Shown here piece by piece: positions 44,192 to 54,764 of a stretch of DNA of 64,000 bases. Source of the DNA: Antarcticirhabdus aurantiaca (lineage in GTDB: Bacteria; Pseudomonadota; Alphaproteobacteria; Rhizobiales; Rhizobiaceae); assembly GCF_009765365.1 (NCBI RefSeq), contig NZ_VTOM01000001.1, forward strand, positions 1 through 64,000, written 5' to 3'. The first letter of the stretch is position 1. Every line of letters begins with the position of its first letter. The notes beneath the pieces were generated by a model. That model was not told where the DNA came from, made no database searches, and worked only from the letters and a program-made list of their open reading frames with translations. The position numbers and the translations under genes were made by a program.

Positions 44192-44595
44192 CCCGGATCC
44201 TGCTCGTCGAGGATCATGAGGAGATCTGGGATTTCCTGTCCCGCCGCCTGAAGCGGCGCGGCTTCGAGGTGATCCTCGCCCATGACGGGCAGGACGGCGT
44301 CGAGAAAGCCAAGGTCGCCCAGCCCGACATCATCCTCCTCGACATGAACCTGCCGGTTCTCGACGGCTGGACGGCCGCGCGCACGATCCGCGCCGACAGC
44401 TCCATTCCCCGCATGCCGATCATCGCGCTCACCGCCCACGCCATGTCCGGCGATCGCGAGAAGACCATCGCCGCCGGCTGCGACGACTACCACGCCAAGC
44501 CCGTCGACTTCGCCAAGCTCGTCGCCCAAATCGAGGCGCTGGTGCCGGTCAAGGAAGGCGCGATCGACGCCGGGGAAACGCAGACGGGGATCTGA
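44188..44595 (+). CDS. Single-domain response regulator (CheY-like)
   Basis: A 135-residue receiver domain with no output domain. The acidic pocket is ED (8-9), phospho-acceptor D52 in ILLDMNLPV, Thr in ALTAHAM and Lys in HAKPVD. It closely resembles DivK/CheY-type shuttles and is translationally coupled to the hybrid kinase, so it probably receives phosphate from it. Confidence 0.92.
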   Translation: MTRILLVEDHEEIWDFLSRRLKRRGFEVILAHDGQDGVEKAKVAQPDIILLDMNLPVLDGWTAARTIRADSSIPRMPIIALTAHAMSGDREKTIAAGCDDYHAKPVDFAKLVAQIEALVPVKEGAIDAGETQTGI

Positions 44596-44632
44596 GGGGG
44601 CGGGTGACACCCTCGCCCGGCGCTTCGCGCAA

Positions 44633-44656
44633 CCCTCTCCCGCGAGCGGGCGAGGG
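44633..44656 (+). repeat. Hairpin-forming intergenic element / possible terminator
   Basis: CCCTCTCCCGC (44633-44643) pairs with GCGGGCGAGGG (44646-44656) with one G-T wobble, 38 bases after the response regulator stop. The motif resembles short palindromic intergenic repeats common in GC-rich alphaproteobacteria. There is no U-tract. Confidence 0.45.
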
Positions 44657-44827
44657 AGGGCGCCCAATTCCACCGGCGCCTTAGCGAGGGACGGGCCGGC
44701 ACCCCACCGCGCCGACCCGCCTCCCGGCGCTTTTGTCGCAGGAAAACCTCGCGCGTTCCGGCACTTGTCCACCGGTGATCGCCTCATCCGTGTGGCTTGA
44801 ACGAAGAGCGAACATTATATCCTCGCC

Positions 44828-46093
44828 ATGGCCAAGACGACGCTCATCGACAAGCTCGCCATCCTGTCCGACGCGGCGAAATACGACGCGTCCTGCGCCT
44901 CCAGCGGCTCGGAGAAGCGCAACGCGGTGAAGGCGAAAGGCATCGGCTCGACGGAAGGCTCGGGCATCTGCCACGCCTACGCGCCGGACGGGCGATGCAT
45001 CTCGCTCCTGAAGCTGCTTCTGACCAACTTCTGCATCTACGACTGCCTTTACTGCGTGAACCGCTCCTCCTCGAACGTGGCGCGCGCCCGCTTCACGGCG
45101 GAGGAGGTGGTGCAGCTCACCATGAGCTTCTATCGCCGCAACTACATCGAGGGCCTGTTCCTGTCCTCGGGCATCATCCGCTCCTCGGACTACACGATGG
45201 AGGAGATGGTGCGGGTGGCCAAACTCCTGCGCACGCGGGAGAATTTCCACGGCTACATCCATCTGAAGACCATCCCCGAGGCTTCGCCCGCCCTGATCGA
45301 GGAGGCGGGGCTCTACGCCGACCGCCTGTCGATCAACATCGAGCTGCCGACCGACGTGACGCTGGAAAGCCTGGCTCCCGAGAAGAAGCCGCGCGACATC
45401 CGCCAGGCCATGGGTCGCCTGCGCATGAAGATCGACGACGCCAAGGGCGAGGCCGCGGATGCCGGGAAGAGCCGCGCCAAGCCGCGCCGCTTCGCACCCG
45501 CCGGGCAGTCGACGCAGATGATCATCGGCGCGGACGGCACCGACGACGACCAGATCCTCGGTCGCTCGGAGAACCTATACGGCAATTACCAGCTGCGCCG
45601 CGTCTACTACTCCGCCTTCTCGCCGATCCCGGATTCATCGAGCCGCCTGCCGCTCGTCAAGCCGCCGATGATGCGCGAGCACCGGCTCTACCAGGCCGAC
45701 TGGCTGATGCGCTTCTACGGCTTCAACCGCGAGGAGATCGTCTCGGGCGGCGAGGGCGGCATGCTCGACCTCGACATCGACCCGAAGCTTGCCTGGGCGC
45801 TGAAGAACCGCCACCTCTTTCCCGTCGACGTCAACCGCGCGGACCGCGAGATGCTCCTGCGCGTTCCCGGCTTCGGCACGCGCACGGTGGAGCGCATCCT
45901 GTCCTCCCGCCCGCACCGTCGCTTGCGCCTCGACGACGTCGCCAAGCTCTGCCGATCCGCCATCGCCAAGGCGCGCCCCTTCGTGGTCGCCGCCGACTGG
46001 TCGCCGGGCGGTGCCACCGACCGCACGGACCTGCGCCTCGACTTCGTGCCGCGGCCGAAGGCACCGGCGCCCCAGCAGCTGAGCCTGTTCTGA
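44828..46093 (+). CDS. Putative DNA modification/repair radical SAM protein
   Basis: A 421-residue radical SAM enzyme. The [4Fe-4S] motif C69-X3-C73-X2-C76 (CIYDCLYC) is intact. A helix-hairpin-helix element near the C-terminus (LRVPGFGTRTVERILSSR, about 340-358) suggests nucleic-acid binding. This family is regularly found next to UdgX glycosylases, as here, where the stop and the next start share one base (TGATG). The reaction is not established. Confidence 0.88.
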   Translation: MAKTTLIDKLAILSDAAKYDASCASSGSEKRNAVKAKGIGSTEGSGICHAYAPDGRCISLLKLLLTNFCIYDCLYCVNRSSSNVARARFTAEEVVQLTMSFYRRNYIEGLFLSSGIIRSSDYTMEEMVRVAKLLRTRENFHGYIHLKTIPEASPALIEEAGLYADRLSINIELPTDVTLESLAPEKKPRDIRQAMGRLRMKIDDAKGEAADAGKSRAKPRRFAPAGQSTQMIIGADGTDDDQILGRSENLYGNYQLRRVYYSAFSPIPDSSSRLPLVKPPMMREHRLYQADWLMRFYGFNREEIVSGGEGGMLDLDIDPKLAWALKNRHLFPVDVNRADREMLLRVPGFGTRTVERILSSRPHRRLRLDDVAKLCRSAIAKARPFVVAADWSPGGATDRTDLRLDFVPRPKAPAPQQLSLF

Positions 46094-47601
46094 TGGGAGC
46101 GGCCGTCTACCTCGCGCGGCTCGCGCATCCCGCCGACTTCGAGGGCTGGCGAGTGGCCGCGCGCGACGCGCTGGCGCTCGACCTGCCGCCCGAGCGCATC
46201 GCCTTCGCCGTCGACGGCGATCCGGCGCCGCTCTTCGGCGAGCCGATGCCGGAAGCGCCGACCCAGGCCGAGGCGGTCAACGTGCCCCGCGCCTTTCCCG
46301 AGCTCGCCAGACAGGTCGTCTGCCATTCCGACGACGACCGCTTCCTGCTCCTTTATCGCCTGCTCTGGCGGCTCGCGCACGAGAACCGCCATCTCCTCGA
46401 CGTCGCGACCGACCCGGACGTGATGCGTGCCCGCTCCATGACCAAGGCCGTCTACCGCGACGCGCACAAGATGAAGGCCTTCGTGCGCTTCCGCGAGGTG
46501 CCGACGCCGGACGGGGGCACGCACTCCATCGCCTGGTTCGAGCCCTTCCACCACGTTGTCGAGCTGACCGCCCCGTTCTTCATGCGCCGCTTTCCCGGCA
46601 TGGTCTGGTCGATCGTCACGCCGCGCCGCTCCGTCCACTGGGACGGCGAGGCGCTCTCCTTCGCGCCCGGCGGCAGCGCGGCCGACCGGCCGGCGGACGA
46701 CGCGGCGGAAGCGCTCTGGCTTACCTACTACGCTTCGATCTTCAACCCGGCGCGGCTGAAGGTGAAGGCGATGCAGGCGGAGATGCCGAAGAAGTACTGG
46801 CACAACCTGCCCGAGGCCGCCCTCATCGCGCCGCTCATCCGCGGCGCCGAGGAGGCGTCGCGTCGCATGCTGGCAACCGCGCCGACGCTGCCGAGTTTCC
46901 GCCACGAGAAACAGGCGGAGCGTGACACCATGGCAAGGGCCGCGATCAAGGCGCCGGCGACGATGGAAGCCTTCGGCGGCTTCAACCGGAAGCCGGAGGA
47001 TATCGAGGAAGCGCGCGAACAGGCCAAGCACTGCAAGGCCTGTCCGCTCTGGGAGCCGGCGACGCAGACCGTCTTCGGCGAGGGACCGGCCGACGCGTCG
47101 GTGATCTTCGTCGGCGAACAGCCGGGCGACCAGGAGGATCTCGCCGGCCACCCCTTCGTCGGCCCGGCCGGAAAGGTGTTCAACGAGGCTTTGGCCAATG
47201 CCGGCATCGACCGGGCGCAGGCCTACGTCACCAATGCGGTGAAGCACTTCAAGTTCGAGCCGCGCGGCAAGCGGCGCATCCACTCCAAGCCCTCCATGGG
47301 CGAGGTGAAGGTCTGCCGCTGGTGGCTGGAGCTCGAGCGCGAGCTGATCGCGCCGAAACTCATCGTGGCGCTGGGCGCGACGGCCGCCGCGGCGGTGCTC
47401 GGGCGCACCGTCACCATCCGCGACACGCGCTCGAAGCTCATCGACCTGCCGGGCGGCGACACCAAGCTCCTCGTCACCGTTCATCCCGCCTATATCCTGC
47501 GCCTGCCCGACCCGGAGGCGCAGGCGCGCGAGCGCGAGGCCTTCTTCGCCGACATGGCGCGCGCCAAGGATTACGTGCCGCAGATCGCCTTGGCGGCCTG
47601 A
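46093..47601 (+). CDS. udgX: UdgX-type uracil-DNA glycosylase with N-terminal DUF4130 domain
   Basis: A 502-residue protein with two parts. Residues 1-270 are the DUF4130 domain (contains LLYRLLWRLAHEN and the late MPKKYWHNLPEA). Residues 290-502 are a family 4-like uracil-DNA glycosylase with CKACPLW (an iron-sulfur Cys pair), motif A GEQPGDQED and motif B VHPAYILR. The UdgX hallmark loop KRRIHSKPS is present, with H397, the His that attacks the sugar and leaves a covalent protein-DNA adduct. It acts with the upstream radical SAM protein in an unresolved repair process. Confidence 0.9.
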   Translation: MGAAVYLARLAHPADFEGWRVAARDALALDLPPERIAFAVDGDPAPLFGEPMPEAPTQAEAVNVPRAFPELARQVVCHSDDDRFLLLYRLLWRLAHENRHLLDVATDPDVMRARSMTKAVYRDAHKMKAFVRFREVPTPDGGTHSIAWFEPFHHVVELTAPFFMRRFPGMVWSIVTPRRSVHWDGEALSFAPGGSAADRPADDAAEALWLTYYASIFNPARLKVKAMQAEMPKKYWHNLPEAALIAPLIRGAEEASRRMLATAPTLPSFRHEKQAERDTMARAAIKAPATMEAFGGFNRKPEDIEEAREQAKHCKACPLWEPATQTVFGEGPADASVIFVGEQPGDQEDLAGHPFVGPAGKVFNEALANAGIDRAQAYVTNAVKHFKFEPRGKRRIHSKPSMGEVKVCRWWLELERELIAPKLIVALGATAAAAVLGRTVTIRDTRSKLIDLPGGDTKLLVTVHPAYILRLPDPEAQAREREAFFADMARAKDYVPQIALAA

Positions 47602-47670
47602 CGGCCCTTCAATCCGTCGCCACGCGCCGTTAGGCTCGCCGCATCGCGACGAACGGCAGGAGCATGAGGC

Positions 47671-48552
47671 ATGGACGGGGATACGCACGGGATCGGCTCG
47701 GCTGAACTGTCCGCATCGGTCAAGGCGGACGGCGCGGAGCTGACGAGCCTCAAGGCGGCGGACGGGCGCGAGCTCCTCTGGCAGGCCCGGCCCGAATGGC
47801 CGCGCCACGCGCCGATCCTGTTTCCCATCGTCGGCAAGCTCGCCGGCGACACCCTGCGCCGCGGCGGTACGGCCTATCACGTGACGCAGCACGGTTTCGC
47901 TCGCGACAGCCGCTTCGAATGGACGGCGAAGACGCCGAGCCGCGCCGTGCTGCGCCTCGCCGATTCGCCCGAAACGCGCGAGCGCTTCCCCTTCGCCTTC
48001 GATCTGGAGCAGGCCTACGCGATCGAAGGCGGGCGGCTGACAGTCTCGACAACCGTCTCGAATCCCGGCGCCGAGCCTCTGCCCTGCGCCATCGGAGCCC
48101 ATCCGGCCTTTTCCTGGCCGCTCGCCGCGGGCGTGCCGAAGGCCCGCCACCGCCTCGTCTTCGATTCGCGCGAGCCCGGGCCCATGCGCCTCATCGAGGG
48201 CGGCCTTCTCGGAGCTGAGGCTCCCTTGCCGTTCGACGGCGCCGTCCTGCCGCTCGACGAGGCGCTCTTCGCCGGGGATGCCCTGGTCATTCCGGACGTT
48301 TCGAGCGCCAGCGTCCGCTTCGAGGCGCTGGGCGAGGGCGGCGAGGTGGTTCGGGCGATCACCGTCGCCTGGAGCGGCTACAAGGACCTCGGCATCTGGT
48401 CGAAGCCGAGCGGCGCGGACTTCCTGTGCATCGAGCCGTGGTACGGCATGGCGAGCCCCGTCGGCTGGGACGGCGAGTTCGACGACAAGCCCGGCATCCT
48501 CCGCCTCGCCCCCGGCGCGTCGCGCCGCTTCGAATGGAGCGTGGAGGTCTGA
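47671..48552 (+). CDS. Aldose 1-epimerase-family protein (YeaD/LacX-like)
   Basis: A 293-residue beta-rich protein of the galactose mutarotase superfamily. Features are LLWQARPEWPRHAPILFPIVGKL near the start, HGFARDSRF with a catalytic-type His, GAHPAFSWP with the second His, and CIEPWYGM. The LacX-type branch interconverts anomers of sugars or sugar phosphates. It lies 70 bases after udgX and is probably transcribed separately. Confidence 0.85.
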   Translation: MDGDTHGIGSAELSASVKADGAELTSLKAADGRELLWQARPEWPRHAPILFPIVGKLAGDTLRRGGTAYHVTQHGFARDSRFEWTAKTPSRAVLRLADSPETRERFPFAFDLEQAYAIEGGRLTVSTTVSNPGAEPLPCAIGAHPAFSWPLAAGVPKARHRLVFDSREPGPMRLIEGGLLGAEAPLPFDGAVLPLDEALFAGDALVIPDVSSASVRFEALGEGGEVVRAITVAWSGYKDLGIWSKPSGADFLCIEPWYGMASPVGWDGEFDDKPGILRLAPGASRRFEWSVEV

Positions 48553-48672
48553 GGCGGAAGCCGCCGAGAAGGACGTCCCGTCCCATCCGCCCTGCCGGCG
48601 CCGTCTTCCACCCTCGGGAAACCGAGGATGCGTCGGCGCCGTGCGCACAACCGGACCCACTTGCCGAAAACG

Positions 48673-48707
48673 AAAAAGGCCGGTTCCTCTTGCAAGGAAC
48701 CGGCCTT
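48673..48707 (-). terminator. Intrinsic terminator of tRNA-Ala
   Basis: On the minus strand a 13-bp perfect stem (48707-48695 with 48688-48676, AAGGCCGGTTCCT arm) with a six-base loop is followed by Ts (48677-48673). It starts five bases beyond the encoded CCA of the tRNA. Confidence 0.85.
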
Positions 48708-48711
48708 CGAT

Positions 48712-48787
<76 letters not shown>

Positions 48788-48864
48788 GCGAAGCCGGCGT
48801 GCCGGCCTCGAAACTCGGTGTCGCTTCAGGGCTTTCGTGTGCCCCGCGGCGTCTGGTGGAGCGG

Positions 48865-48893
48865 GTCATAAGGGGGTCCGCTCCGGAGATCAA
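48865..48893 (-). promoter_or_regulatory. Putative promoter of tRNA-Ala
   Basis: On the minus strand TTGATC (48893-48888) and TATGAC (48870-48865) are 17 bases apart. Transcription would start near 48858, leaving a ~70-base leader to be removed before the tRNA. Confidence 0.5.
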
Positions 48894-48990
48894 GCGCTTT
48901 TTTCACGAAGGCCGCGAAGGCCTTGCGAAGCTTGCGCGAAGCCCGCGTGGCGGCGGGCAGGCCGGGGCCGCGACCCCTGGCGAAGGCCGA

Positions 48991-49392
48991 TCAGACCTCC
49001 TCGTCCTCGTCGCGGCCGCCGATGATGTCCGACATGTCGTCGTCATCCTCGTCCTCTGCCTCGAGGAACGTATCGTCGTCGTTGACGTCCGGCGTCTCGT
49101 CGTCCGAATCGTCGATGTCGGCGATGGGATCCTGCGCGTTCTCGTCCTCGTCCTCGACGTCGTTCAGCGAGACGGTGTTCGGCGTCTCGTCGACCTCCAC
49201 CGTCTCCGTCTCGGTTTCCTCGTCGTCGACCGGCGCCGCGCGGCTGCTGGCCTTGGCCGCGGTCACCTCGAAGAAGGACAGGGGATAGGACTTGCCCGTA
49301 TAGGGCGAGACGATCGGGTCCTTGTTGAGGTCGTAGAACTTGCGGCCCGTTTCCGGGTCGATTCGCTTGGTGCCGAGTTCGGGTTTGGCCAT
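48991..49392 (-). CDS. TIGR02300-family protein with acidic C-terminal tail
   Basis: A 133-residue protein. The conserved N-terminus (residues 1-42) contains GTKRIDPETGRKFYDLNKDP and YTGKSYP, the signature of an alphaproteobacterial family of unknown function. From about residue 56 the chain is a low-complexity Asp/Glu tail with SDDE-type repeats, probably disordered. It is divergent from aroA and has its own good promoter. The arrangement next to aroA is common in Hyphomicrobiales. Confidence 0.88.
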   Translation of the reverse strand: MAKPELGTKRIDPETGRKFYDLNKDPIVSPYTGKSYPLSFFEVTAAKASSRAAPVDDEETETETVEVDETPNTVSLNDVEDEDENAQDPIADIDDSDDETPDVNDDDTFLEAEDEDDDDMSDIIGGRDEDEEV

Positions 49393-49521
49393 CCGTGCCT
49401 GCCTTGTCGCTTGAACTGCCGCCGCGGGAAACAGCGGTCGACGCGTGCCCTGGTCCCCCGACCAGGCCGGGCGCGCGGCAACGCGGCCGCGCGCGGGCGA
49501 TCGACCGTTGAAATCGGCCGT

Positions 49522-51052
<1,531 letters not shown>

Positions 51053-51070
51053 GCGGACGGGTCCGGGCGC

Positions 51071-52150
51071 GTGGAGGCCGGCCTCGTCCTCGTCCTTCTT
51101 CTGACGCCGCTCGGGCTGATCTACGCGCGCAGCGTCGCCCGCCGCTTCCGCTTGCGCCTCGTCGCGGGCGTGGCGAAGCCGCTGCCCGGCGCCGCGTGGC
51201 GGATCGTGCCTGCCATCCTCGTCGCGCTCGCGCTCGTCGTCTACGCCGCCGGGCCCGACGCGGTACTCCTGCCGGTTTGGGCCGCGAGCAATGGCGGGGC
51301 TCTCCTCGTCCTCAACGCGCTGCGCAGCCTCGGCGGCATCGCTGCCATCCTCTTCTTCCTGTCGATCCCCTTCGTGATCGGCCGCCTCATCGGCACGCTT
51401 TCCGCGCTCGCCGGCTTTCCCCGTGCGCCGGAGCCCGATCCCGAACGCGAGCGTTTCGTCCGCTTCCGCCTGCCCTCCCGGAGTGAGCCCATGCCGGTAC
51501 GCCAGCCCCTCGTGATCGCCATCGACGGACCCGCCGCGGCCGGAAAAGGCACGCTTGCCCAAAGACTTGCGCAAGCCTACGAGCTTCCCTATCTGGATAC
51601 GGGGCTGCTCTACCGGGCCGTCGGACGCCTCGCCCACGAGGCGGGCGTCGACCTCGACGATCCCGATGCCGCGGGAAGCGTCGCCCGACGCCTCCAGACG
51701 GAGCATCTCGAGGATCCGAACCTTCGCGGTCGCGAGGCCGGCGAGCGGGCGAGCCGGGTGGCCGCGCATTATCCCGTGCGCACTGCGCTTCTCGCCTTCC
51801 AGCAGAACTTCGCGCACCGCCCCGAGGGCGCGGTGCTCGACGGGCGTGACATCGGAACGGTGATCTGCCCGGATGCCGACGTGAAGATCTTCGTGACGGC
51901 GAGCCCCGAGGTCCGGGCCCGCCGCCGCTCCGACGAGCTGATCGCCAAGGGGCGCGACGCGCCCTATGAGCGCATCCTCGCCGAAACGCGCGAGCGGGAC
52001 GCCCGGGATGCCGGGCGCGCCATCGCGCCGCTGAAGCCCGCGGCGGACGCGCACTTGCTGGACACCAGCGATTTGGATATAGAGGCCGCGTTCCGGGCCG
52101 CCTGCCAGATCGTCGACGATGTCCTGGCGAGGCGCGCGGAACGGGATTGA
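51071..52150 (+). CDS. cmk: Cytidylate kinase with N-terminal membrane extension
   Basis: The frame runs 359 residues from a GTG. Residues 1-140 are a hydrophobic region with about three membrane helices (2-19, 46-63, 85-110) that I do not recognise. Residues 141-359 are a full-length cytidylate kinase, with P-loop IDGPAAAGKGT, YLDTGLLYRA and the late DGRDIGTVICPDADVKIF. No stop separates the parts. A good ribosome site (GGAGTGAG) before the internal ATG at 51491 would allow a normal 219-residue Cmk to be made alone. Cmk phosphorylates CMP/dCMP. The aroA-cmk-rpsA order is classical. Confidence 0.85.
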   Translation: MEAGLVLVLLLTPLGLIYARSVARRFRLRLVAGVAKPLPGAAWRIVPAILVALALVVYAAGPDAVLLPVWAASNGGALLVLNALRSLGGIAAILFFLSIPFVIGRLIGTLSALAGFPRAPEPDPERERFVRFRLPSRSEPMPVRQPLVIAIDGPAAAGKGTLAQRLAQAYELPYLDTGLLYRAVGRLAHEAGVDLDDPDAAGSVARRLQTEHLEDPNLRGREAGERASRVAAHYPVRTALLAFQQNFAHRPEGAVLDGRDIGTVICPDADVKIFVTASPEVRARRRSDELIAKGRDAPYERILAETRERDARDAGRAIAPLKPAADAHLLDTSDLDIEAAFRAACQIVDDVLARRAERD

Positions 52151-52492
52151 GCGACGGGCCGGTTCTTCCCCGAGGGGGCAAGGACACGGCCCTTTGGCTC
52201 ATGGAGCTTCGGTCTCTCGCATACGCGGGCGGGCGGGCGCTCCGATACGCAAGACGCAAGACCTGAAATCCGCATGCGGGTTTCGTCCAACGCGCCAGGC
52301 GCCGCATCGAGACCCAGCCCGAACCGGGCGCGGTCCTGCGGCGTGGCCCGACCGCCCGAAGCGGCCGCGGCCGGACGAAGCCCGACCCGTGCGAAACGCA
52401 ACACCAGACCCGCCGGGGAGGTTTCCCCGTGGCGCATCCGCCCGCACCGGACCGATCACGAACAAGCCGGCGCGGGCGCTCAAGGAGAACGA
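52151..52492. other. Long untranslated leader before rpsA
   Basis: About 340 bases without a supportable gene. A composite hairpin at 52156-52192 (GGGCCG/CGGCCC with an inner CCCC/GGGG) is followed by TTT and could terminate cmk transcripts. Ribosomal protein S1 is known in other bacteria to repress its own mRNA through structured leaders, so regulation here is plausible but not shown. Confidence 0.45.
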
Positions 52493-54187
52493 ATGTCCAA
52501 CGCTACCGCCTCGCGAGAGGATTTCGCCTCGCTTCTCGAAGCGTCCTTCCATGACCACGACGTCGCCGAAGGCGCGGTGGTCAAGGGAACGGTCGTCGCG
52601 ATCGAGAAGGACATGGCCGTCATCGACGCCGGCCTGAAGGTCGAGGGCCGCGTCGCCCTCAAGGAATTCGGCGGCCGTGGCTCCGACCTGAAGGTCGGCG
52701 ACACCGTCGAGGTCTATGTCGAGCGCATCGAGAACGCCCTTGGCGAAGCCGTTCTGTCGCGCGACAAGGCGCGCCGCGAGGAGAGCTGGGTCAAGCTCGA
52801 AGAAAAGTTCAACCGCGGCGAAAAGGTCGAAGGCCAGATCTTCAACCAGGTCAAGGGCGGCTTCACGGTCGACCTCGACGGCGCCGTGGCCTTCCTGCCG
52901 CGCAGCCAGGTCGACATCCGTCCGATCCGCGACGTCGGCCCGCTGATGAACACGCCGCAGCCGTTCCAGATCCTCAAGATGGACAAGCGCCGCGGCAACA
53001 TCGTCGTGTCGCGTCGCACGGTTCTCGAAGAAAGCCGCGCCGAGCAGCGCTCGGAGATCGTCCAGAACCTCGAAGAGGGTCAGGTCGTCGACGGCGTCGT
53101 CAAGAACATCACCGACTACGGCGCCTTCGTGGACCTGGGCGGCATCGACGGCCTGCTCCACGTCACCGACATGGCCTGGCGCCGCGTCAACCACCCGTCC
53201 GAGATCCTGCAGATCGGCCAGACCGTCAAGGTCCAGATCATCCGCATCAACCAGGAGACGCATCGCATCTCCCTGGGCATGAAGCAGCTGGAAGCCGATC
53301 CCTGGGACGGCATCGGCGTCAAGTACCCGATGGGCGTCAAGGTCACCGGCCGCGTCACGAACATCACCGACTACGGTGCGTTCGTCGAGCTCGAGCCGGG
53401 CATCGAGGGACTCATCCACGTCTCCGAGATGTCCTGGACGAAGAAGAACGTCCATCCCGGCAAGATCCTCTCCACCTCGCAGGAGGTTGAGGTGGTCGTC
53501 CTGGAAGTCGACCCGAACAAGCGCCGCATCTCGCTCGGCCTCAAGCAGACGCTCCAGAACCCCTGGGAAGCGTTCCGCGACCAGTTCCCGATCGGCACGA
53601 TCGTCGAGGGCGAAGTCAAGAACAAGACCGAGTTCGGCCTGTTCATCGGCCTCGAAGGCGACGTGGACGGCATGGTCCACCTCTCCGACCTCGACTGGAA
53701 CCGTCCGGGCGAGCAGGTCATCGAGGAGTTCAACAAGGGCGACCTCGTCAAGGCCCAGGTTCTCGACGTCGACGTCGAGAAGGAGCGCATCTCGCTCGGC
53801 ATGAAGCAGGTCGGCGGCGATCCCTTCGTCGAGGCCGCCGAGGCCGGCGAAATCCGCCGCGGCTCGGTCGTGACCTGCGAGGTGACGGCGGTCAACGAGG
53901 GCGGCATCGAGGTCAAGATCGTCGATACCGATCTCACCTCGTTCATCCGCCGCTCGGACCTCGCCCGCGACCGCGACGACCAGCGCCCCGAGCGCTTCTC
54001 GGTCGGGCAGAAGCTCGACGCGCGCGTCACGCAGTTCGACAAGAAGGCTCGCCGCGTCGGCGTGTCGATCAAGGCGCTGCAGATCGCCGAGGAGAAGGAA
54101 GCGGTGGCCCAGTACGGCTCGACCGACTCCGGCGCCTCGCTCGGCGACATCCTCGGCGCCGCCCTCAAGGGCCGCGACAGCGAGTAA
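52493..54187 (+). CDS. rpsA: 30S ribosomal protein S1
   Basis: A 564-residue RNA-binding ribosomal protein that recruits mRNA to the 30S subunit. Six S1 repeats follow one another, the later ones with clear motifs such as ITDYGAFVDLGGIDGLLHVTD, ITDYGAFVELEPGIEGLIHVSE and KTEFGLFIGLEGDVDGMVHLSD. CAAGGAGAA lies seven bases before the ATG at 52493. The length is normal. Codon use is strongly biased, as expected for a highly expressed gene. Confidence 0.97.
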   Translation: MSNATASREDFASLLEASFHDHDVAEGAVVKGTVVAIEKDMAVIDAGLKVEGRVALKEFGGRGSDLKVGDTVEVYVERIENALGEAVLSRDKARREESWVKLEEKFNRGEKVEGQIFNQVKGGFTVDLDGAVAFLPRSQVDIRPIRDVGPLMNTPQPFQILKMDKRRGNIVVSRRTVLEESRAEQRSEIVQNLEEGQVVDGVVKNITDYGAFVDLGGIDGLLHVTDMAWRRVNHPSEILQIGQTVKVQIIRINQETHRISLGMKQLEADPWDGIGVKYPMGVKVTGRVTNITDYGAFVELEPGIEGLIHVSEMSWTKKNVHPGKILSTSQEVEVVVLEVDPNKRRISLGLKQTLQNPWEAFRDQFPIGTIVEGEVKNKTEFGLFIGLEGDVDGMVHLSDLDWNRPGEQVIEEFNKGDLVKAQVLDVDVEKERISLGMKQVGGDPFVEAAEAGEIRRGSVVTCEVTAVNEGGIEVKIVDTDLTSFIRRSDLARDRDDQRPERFSVGQKLDARVTQFDKKARRVGVSIKALQIAEEKEAVAQYGSTDSGASLGDILGAALKGRDSE

Positions 54188-54215
54188 GCTTCCGTCTCGG
54201 AAGCCCGATGGAATA

Positions 54216-54251
54216 GACAAGGGGCCGCGCCGCGAGGCGCGGCCCCTTGTC
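54216..54251 (+). terminator. Intrinsic terminator of rpsA
   Basis: A perfect 16-bp stem, 54216-54231 with 54236-54251, closed by a GCGA tetraloop and followed by GTTT, begins 28 bases after the rpsA stop. It also lies between convergent genes and may act in both directions (GACAAGGGG/CCCCTTGTC ends). Confidence 0.85.
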
Positions 54252-54254
54252 GTT

Positions 54255-54701
54255 TCAGCGGTAGCGCACGCGCACGGAGAGGCTTCCGCTGCCCTCCAGG
54301 CGCACCGCGGCATCCCGGAAGCGCGGCGCGGAGAAGGTCGGCAGCGCGTCGTTCGAGACGCCGATGCCCTCCGTCGGGATGCCGAGGAAGTTGGTGCCGA
54401 GGCGCCCGTCGGCGTTCTCGTCGTGCAGCGCCGCCACGGCGTAGGTGCCGGGGGCAAGGTTCCGGAACACGACCGGCCGCCCGGCCTCGCTCGCCCGCAC
54501 CGTCTGGCGCCGCGCCGCCGGATCGCCGTCGCAGCCCGGAAACGCGTCCGCCTTCGCCGTGACGCAGACGGAAACGACGCCTTGCGCGTTTCTCAGGCCC
54601 TCGATCCGCACGGACAGGTCGGCGGCGCGCGCCGAAGCGGGCGCGCAGGCCAGCGCGGCGAGGCATGCGAGGAGCAGGCGAGGGGCAGCGGAACTGGGCA
54701 T
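54255..54701 (-). CDS. DUF2141-family secreted protein
   Basis: A 148-residue protein with a signal peptide (about 1-26, cut near ARAA). The mature part is a beta-sandwich-like DUF2141 domain, recognisable by LSVRIEGLRNAQGVVSVCV, NLAPGTYAVAALHDENADGRLGTNFLGIPTEG and the final VRVRYR. Two Cys may form a disulfide. Function of the family is unknown. Confidence 0.88.
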   Translation of the reverse strand: MPSSAAPRLLLACLAALACAPASARAADLSVRIEGLRNAQGVVSVCVTAKADAFPGCDGDPAARRQTVRASEAGRPVVFRNLAPGTYAVAALHDENADGRLGTNFLGIPTEGIGVSNDALPTFSAPRFRDAAVRLEGSGSLSVRVRYR

Positions 54702-54764
54702 CGTCGAGGCGTCTCCGATTTCATGACGAAGCGCAGTTAGCACGTCGGCATCGTCCGGAAACCG

